A DNA stretch of 17,173 nt from Flavobacteriales bacterium UBA6772 (GTDB lineage Bacteria > Bacteroidota > Bacteroidia > Flavobacteriales > UBA7430): the NCBI GenBank assembly GCA_002453265.1, contig DKGK01000028.1, positions 1 through 17,173 of the forward strand, read 5' to 3'. The notes under the pieces are model-generated. The model searched no databases. It was given only the letters and a program-made list of their open reading frames with translations, and was not told where the DNA came from. The first letter of the stretch is position 1; each line of letters opens with the position of its first letter. Positions 13,049 to 17,173 of this stretch are shown here, piece after piece. The position numbers and the translations under genes were made by a program.

Positions 13049-15148
13049 ATGGTTACAAGACACCAATATACTGTAGAAGGAATTAGTTGTATAAACTGTG
13101 TAAACGGAATTAAAAGCCATTTACTTAAAAAGAAGGTTTCTAAAGTATCTGTAGATATTGCAAAAGGATTAGTTACTATTTTAAATAACGAATACTCCAA
13201 TGAAGAACTAAAGTCTTTTCTTTCTGACTTAGGTTATAATCCAAAAGAATATAAATTGAATTCTAATACGAGTTTAAAATTAGAGTATTACCTAATTATA
13301 TCAACAATACTTAGTTTACCTCTTTTAGGACACATGTTTGATTCGGAAGAAAGCATACTTCAAAATCCGTGGTTACAGCTAGGCTTAAGTACTCCAGTAA
13401 TGATTTTAGGCTATTTATACTTCTTTAAAGGAGCCTATAAATCTCTACTAAACCTTAAACCCAATATGAATGTTCTAATTCTAATGGGTTCTACTTCAGC
13501 TTATATTTATAGTTTAATTGGTTGGTTTTTAAATATTAACTCAGCTCATCATTTTTTGTTTTTTGAAACTGCTGCGACTATAATCACCCTAGTATTATTA
13601 GGTAATTATTTTGAAAAACGCTCTATTGCTCAAACTACTACAGCTTTAGATTCACTGCAAAAATTACAAATTAAAAATGCGGTAAAGGATGTAGATGGAA
13701 CTTTAGTAGAGTGCCTAATTACGGACTTAGATATTGGAGATATTGTTATTGTAAACCAAGGAAATGCTATTCCTATTGATGGAATTATAGTCTGGGGTAA
13801 AGCTTCCATAGATGAAAGTATGATTTCTGGAGAAAGTGTTCCTGTATTTAAAGAAATTGATGGCAAAACAATTGGAGGAACAATTGTTTTAGAAGGGAAT
13901 ATAAAAATTAGCGTTAATTCGAAATTGGAAGACACCGTACTTTCACATATTATAGAAATGGTGCGTTCTGCACAAGAGGACAAACCAGAAATACAGGAAC
14001 TAGGCGATAGAATAAGTGCCATTTTTGTTCCAGTAGTATTAGCGATAGCGATTGCTACTTTTGCACTTAACTATCTTGTATTCGATCAAGATTTTCAAAA
14101 TGCGATACTACGTTCTATTGCGGTATTGGTAATTTCGTGCCCTTGTGCAATGGGATTAGCGACTCCTACAGCTGTAATGGTTGGTGTTGGAAGAGCAGCG
14201 AAAAATGGAATTCTGATTAAAGGTGGAGCTACTATAGAATTGTTTAGCAAAACAAAGAAAGTAGTATTCGACAAAACGGGAACTTTGACAAATGGGGAAT
14301 TTAAAATTCAAGAATTTAAGAAATGGGATGACTCCTACCCTATTGAAGCAATAATTTATGAACTTGAAAAACACTCTTCCCATCCAATTGCAAAATCACT
14401 TTGTAAGAATTTAGAATCCTATAAGACGAAAATAGAATTTACGGAACTAAATGAAATTAAAGGCAAGGGATTTACTGCAATAGACAAACTGGGAAATACC
14501 TATACATTCGGATCTGCTAAATTCCTATCAATAGAAGAGGAAGATTTGAAAACAAATTATCAGTTATTTTTAAACATTAATAATAAACTAGTTGCAGCAC
14601 TTTCTATACAAGACCAAATAATGGAAGGCGCAAAAGAATTGGTTGAATTTTTAAATGCTAAAAACATTGAAACTATTTTACTTAGTGGAGATACAAAGCA
14701 AAAATGTGATTCTTTAGCTAAGGAAATAGGCATAAAAACTGTATTTGCAGAGCAGTCACCCGAAGAAAAAATTAAAAAAATTAAAGTATTTACTGCGGAA
14801 GAAAATACAAGTATGTTTGGAGATGGTATTAACGATGCTCCAGCACTTACTAAGGCTACAGTAGGTATTTCGTATAGTAAGGCGACCGAAGTAGCGGTAA
14901 AGTCCGCAAGTATAGTATTGCTAAACCACAAGCTAAGTTTATTAGAGAAAACCTACCAAATTTGTACGCATACTTACAAAACAATTAAGCAGAATTTATT
15001 CTGGGCTTTTGCCTATAACCTAATCGCAATTCCTTTGGCAGCCATGGGCTATTTAAGTCCTATATTTGCAGCTTTAACAATGGCTTTTTCAGATATTGTT
15101 GTTATTGGAAATTCAATTAGATTGAAATATAAAAACATAAATTCATAA
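13049..15148 (+). CDS. copA: CopA-like heavy-metal P1B-type ATPase
   Basis: A 699-residue inner-membrane ATPase that should export a heavy-metal ion, most likely Cu(I). One N-terminal heavy-metal-associated domain has GISCINC (Cys14, Cys17). The A-domain loop is SGES. The membrane metal site is SCPCAMGLATP (Cys364-Pro-Cys366). The phosphorylated Asp408 is in DKTGTLTNG, the P1B-specific His-Pro is at 445-446 (HSSHPIAKS), and GDGINDAP starts at Gly591. After the core, FAYN in the seventh helix matches the Tyr-Asn copper ligands. The eighth helix reads MAFSD (678-682), where classical copper pumps have MxxSS. The gene is complete. The next gene begins at the base following the stop, so the two share a transcript. 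Metal preference is inferred; an annotation as copper/silver pump is reasonable but not proved. Confidence 0.92.
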   Translation: MVTRHQYTVEGISCINCVNGIKSHLLKKKVSKVSVDIAKGLVTILNNEYSNEELKSFLSDLGYNPKEYKLNSNTSLKLEYYLIISTILSLPLLGHMFDSEESILQNPWLQLGLSTPVMILGYLYFFKGAYKSLLNLKPNMNVLILMGSTSAYIYSLIGWFLNINSAHHFLFFETAATIITLVLLGNYFEKRSIAQTTTALDSLQKLQIKNAVKDVDGTLVECLITDLDIGDIVIVNQGNAIPIDGIIVWGKASIDESMISGESVPVFKEIDGKTIGGTIVLEGNIKISVNSKLEDTVLSHIIEMVRSAQEDKPEIQELGDRISAIFVPVVLAIAIATFALNYLVFDQDFQNAILRSIAVLVISCPCAMGLATPTAVMVGVGRAAKNGILIKGGATIELFSKTKKVVFDKTGTLTNGEFKIQEFKKWDDSYPIEAIIYELEKHSSHPIAKSLCKNLESYKTKIEFTELNEIKGKGFTAIDKLGNTYTFGSAKFLSIEEEDLKTNYQLFLNINNKLVAALSIQDQIMEGAKELVEFLNAKNIETILLSGDTKQKCDSLAKEIGIKTVFAEQSPEEKIKKIKVFTAEENTSMFGDGINDAPALTKATVGISYSKATEVAVKSASIVLLNHKLSLLEKTYQICTHTYKTIKQNLFWAFAYNLIAIPLAAMGYLSPIFAALTMAFSDIVVIGNSIRLKYKNINS

Positions 15149-16252
15149 GTGAATCCTACAGTTTTACATTTAGCAAAATGGTATCCCAATAAAATTCAAC
15201 CTTTATTAGGGATTTTTGTACGTAAACATGTTTTATCGACTAAAAACAATTTCCAACATAAGGTTATTAGTATTTACAACACGGATGCATGTGAGAATAA
15301 AATTACTCGAATTGCCAATAATTTTGAAGGTGTAGAAGAAGTTGTCTTCTATTATAAAAGCGGCATTGCAACAAAACTCAAAGTCTTTTATAAAATTTGG
15401 AAAGAAATAAATTCTAGTCCAGTAGCTATTATTCATGCACACATTATTAGTTGGGCAAGTACATTGGCCTATTTACATTCAATTGCTACTAAAACACCTT
15501 TTTTTATTAGTGAACACTGGAGTGGTTATCATTATAAACTCTTTTTGAAACAAAACGCATTTGAAAAATATTTTAAACTACTTACTGCGAAAAAATCAAA
15601 AATGGTTTTTCCTGTTTCCAATAGTTTAAAAGCAGATATGCTAGCCTCAGGAATTAAAGCAAACTATAAGGTTATTGGAAATGTAGTGAATGGAAAGATA
15701 GTAGAACAGCCAAAAAATGATAGATTTACTTTTGTATTTGTTGGTGACTTAGAACAAAAGCATAAAAATGTAAAAGGTATAATAGAAGCTTTTTCTGAGC
15801 TAAAAAATAAGTCTAATCTAAAGTTGGATATAATAGGTGAAGGCCAAGATAAGGGGGATTATATAAACTTGAGTACGAATTTAAATTCATCAGATTCTAT
15901 AAAATTTCATGGTTCTAAATCCAACACAGATGTATTTGAGTACTTATCTAAATCTCACGTACTCGTTTTAAACAGTTATTACGAGACATTCTCTATTATC
16001 TGTGCAGAAGCATTACTATCTGGTATTCCTGTTATAGCATCAAGATGTGGAGGTCCAGAATCCTTTTTAGATAAACAAACAGGTATATTAATTGATCTAG
16101 GAAATAGGACTCAATTAATAGAAGCAATGAAAGAAATTCAAAATACTTATCCTAGATTTAATCCTAAGGTTTTAAAAGAAAAAGCTAAAATTTTCTCCTC
16201 CATAAAAATTGGAATAGAATTAACTAAAAGTTATAATTCGGTTCTTAGTTAA
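15149..16252 (+). CDS. GT4-family glycosyltransferase (GTG start)
   Basis: A 367-residue GT-B fold glycosyltransferase of family GT4, cytoplasmic or membrane-associated, that transfers a sugar from a nucleotide sugar, probably in surface-polysaccharide synthesis. The start is GTG at 15149, directly after the copA stop; the resulting N-terminus (MNPTVLHLAKWYPNKIQPLL) begins with the first Rossmann strand and the WYP-x-K acceptor-side loop typical of this group. The C-terminal domain opens with FTFVFVGDLEQKHKNVKGI. The EX7E motif is Glu279 to Glu287 in ETFSIICAE, followed by GIPVIASRCGGPESF. The donor and acceptor sugars cannot be read from the sequence. It overlaps the convergent flippase gene by 8 bases. 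Its coupling to copA is odd functionally and may only reflect read-through. Confidence 0.92.
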   Translation: MNPTVLHLAKWYPNKIQPLLGIFVRKHVLSTKNNFQHKVISIYNTDACENKITRIANNFEGVEEVVFYYKSGIATKLKVFYKIWKEINSSPVAIIHAHIISWASTLAYLHSIATKTPFFISEHWSGYHYKLFLKQNAFEKYFKLLTAKKSKMVFPVSNSLKADMLASGIKANYKVIGNVVNGKIVEQPKNDRFTFVFVGDLEQKHKNVKGIIEAFSELKNKSNLKLDIIGEGQDKGDYINLSTNLNSSDSIKFHGSKSNTDVFEYLSKSHVLVLNSYYETFSIICAEALLSGIPVIASRCGGPESFLDKQTGILIDLGNRTQLIEAMKEIQNTYPRFNPKVLKEKAKIFSSIKIGIELTKSYNSVLS

Positions 16253-17173
16253 GCTTCTTTAAATAGCTATTAAACAAGACTAAAGAAACAAATCCTGAAA
16301 TCCAGAATAGACTACTGGTAACAACAGCTGCACCTATTAATCCGTAATTATTTAGGGCGTAATAATTAAGAACACCGTTTAGAAATAGGATACCAAAAGC
16401 AACAAAAGCATTCCAATTAGACTTACCCACAGCCGCTAATAAATTACCAAAAGGTATCCGGAAAATAAAAGCACCAAGCGTACCAATAAGGAGTATTTTA
16501 AATAGACTTACAGCCTCAATATAAGCAGCACCAAAAAGGTTTAAAATTAATGGTTCTGCAAGTACATAAAGCATGGTTGTTATAAGTATTCCGACGAGAG
16601 CAAAAAGTTTGCAATAATTCTTAGAAAACTGTATTAAATACTCTTTATTCTCACTGTTTTTAGCCAAGTCTGCATAATGAGTTGTAATGTAGGAATTCGG
16701 TATAAAAAACAGTGCAATTGGGATTATACTAGCAGATCGGTAAATGGCTACTTGGGTAGTGTCTTGTATTATTTGCCCCACTAAAAAGACATCTAAAGAA
16801 TACATTAATTGTGAGGCTATAGATCCTATTCCAACCCATAAACCATAGGAGTAATATTTTTCTGGAATAGTAATTTTTACTTTTTTAGGAACTTTCAAAT
16901 GGATTATTCCAACAACAAAGGGAACCAGTACAAAAGCGAATATATAGGCTATTAGTCCAAAATAGCTAGCAGATAGACAACCAAAAAAAGCAAGTAATCC
17001 GGAGTGTAAAAGATCAATGCTAGCAAATTTCTTATTTTTATTTTGTACTCTATAATATACCTTTACCATTTCGATTATAAAATAGGTAAATAAGTACCCC
17101 AAAAGAATATAAAAGTAAAGCGGACTTATTATTTTATCGAGATTTAAAAAGGGTATTGTAGCGAATAAAATTA
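16245..17173 (-). CDS. Polysaccharide flippase (Wzx/MATE-like), N-terminus outside window
   Basis: About 309 residues of a multi-pass membrane protein of the oligosaccharide flippase superfamily, which moves lipid-linked sugar units across the inner membrane. The frame is open to the right edge, so the N-terminal part is missing; the first apparent start inside the window (a TTG at 17102) is not the true start. About eight hydrophobic helices are visible. The segment WVGIGSIASQLMYSLDVFLVG resembles the repeat-unit start of Wzx-like proteins, where a helix ends in a conserved Asp. Later landmarks are YRSASIIPIALFFIPNSY, LNLFGAAYIEAV and FRIPFGNLLAAVGKSNW. The last reads like the 'ALGK' region of these transporters. 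It probably belongs with the neighbouring GT4 gene in a glycan locus extending past the window. Confidence 0.85.
   Translation of the reverse strand, partial: ILFATIPFLNLDKIISPLYFYILLGYLFTYFIIEMVKVYYRVQNKNKKFASIDLLHSGLLAFFGCLSASYFGLIAYIFAFVLVPFVVGIIHLKVPKKVKITIPEKYYSYGLWVGIGSIASQLMYSLDVFLVGQIIQDTTQVAIYRSASIIPIALFFIPNSYITTHYADLAKNSENKEYLIQFSKNYCKLFALVGILITTMLYVLAEPLILNLFGAAYIEAVSLFKILLIGTLGAFIFRIPFGNLLAAVGKSNWNAFVAFGILFLNGVLNYYALNNYGLIGAAVVTSSLFWISGFVSLVLFNSYLKKLN

Noticed and set aside
13630..14022. Minus-strand 130-codon open frame inside copA (also one at 14560-14931)
   Set aside because: Serine/isoleucine-rich composition and position fully inside a gene with all P-type ATPase motifs mark these as shadows.

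Overview
The window looks like a core chromosomal segment of a marine-type Flavobacteriaceae bacterium (phylum Bacteroidota). The DNA is AT-rich, genes generally lack Shine-Dalgarno sequences, and several upstream regions carry the Bacteroidota promoter element TAnnTTTG, in two cases with a TTG about 20 bases further upstream. Gene content fits the group: a large Bacteroidota-type LepB pair, a DUF5683 protein next to parAB, WbqC, and a 476-residue protein often mislabelled in this group as a TonB-dependent receptor. No mobile element, CRISPR array, prophage or toxin-antitoxin pair was seen.

Layout. 1-890 is the 3' part of lpdA, ended by a strong hairpin terminator. On the minus strand, 2507-1066 holds a PhnP-like metallo-beta-lactamase-fold hydrolase followed by a YceI-like lipoprotein. 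Divergent from these, behind a clear promoter, is the uncharacterised 476-residue protein (2617-4047), which meets a flavodoxin-fold FMN reductase tail to tail (4565-4044). Next comes a tight plus-strand block, parA-parB-DUF5683-dapB (4678-7586), then a promoter overlapped by an inverted repeat, then lepB1-lepB2-wbqC (7651-10656). Two nested or adjacent hairpins separate this from the minus-strand pair of a DEAD-box-type helicase (motif II reads DEVD) and trmL (12566-10762).

A tRNA-His(GTG) gene on the minus strand has its own terminator. On the plus strand a CopA-like P1B ATPase (13049-15148) is followed without a gap by a GT4 glycosyltransferase with a GTG start (15149-16252). The latter overlaps convergently a Wzx-like polysaccharide flippase that runs off the right edge, so a surface-polysaccharide locus probably continues beyond the window.

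How the genes work together. parAB serve chromosome segregation, dapB makes diaminopimelate and lysine precursors, the LepB pair processes exported proteins, and WbqC, GT4 and flippase point to surface glycans. LpdA is central carbon metabolism; trmL and the helicase act in RNA metabolism. I found no convincing new multi-gene defence or mobile system. The observations most worth a second look are the uncharacterised 476-residue family, the tandem and expanded signal peptidases, the Ser-to-Asp change at a predicted copper-ligand site of the P1B ATPase, the DEVD helicase, and the inverted repeat over the lepB promoter.
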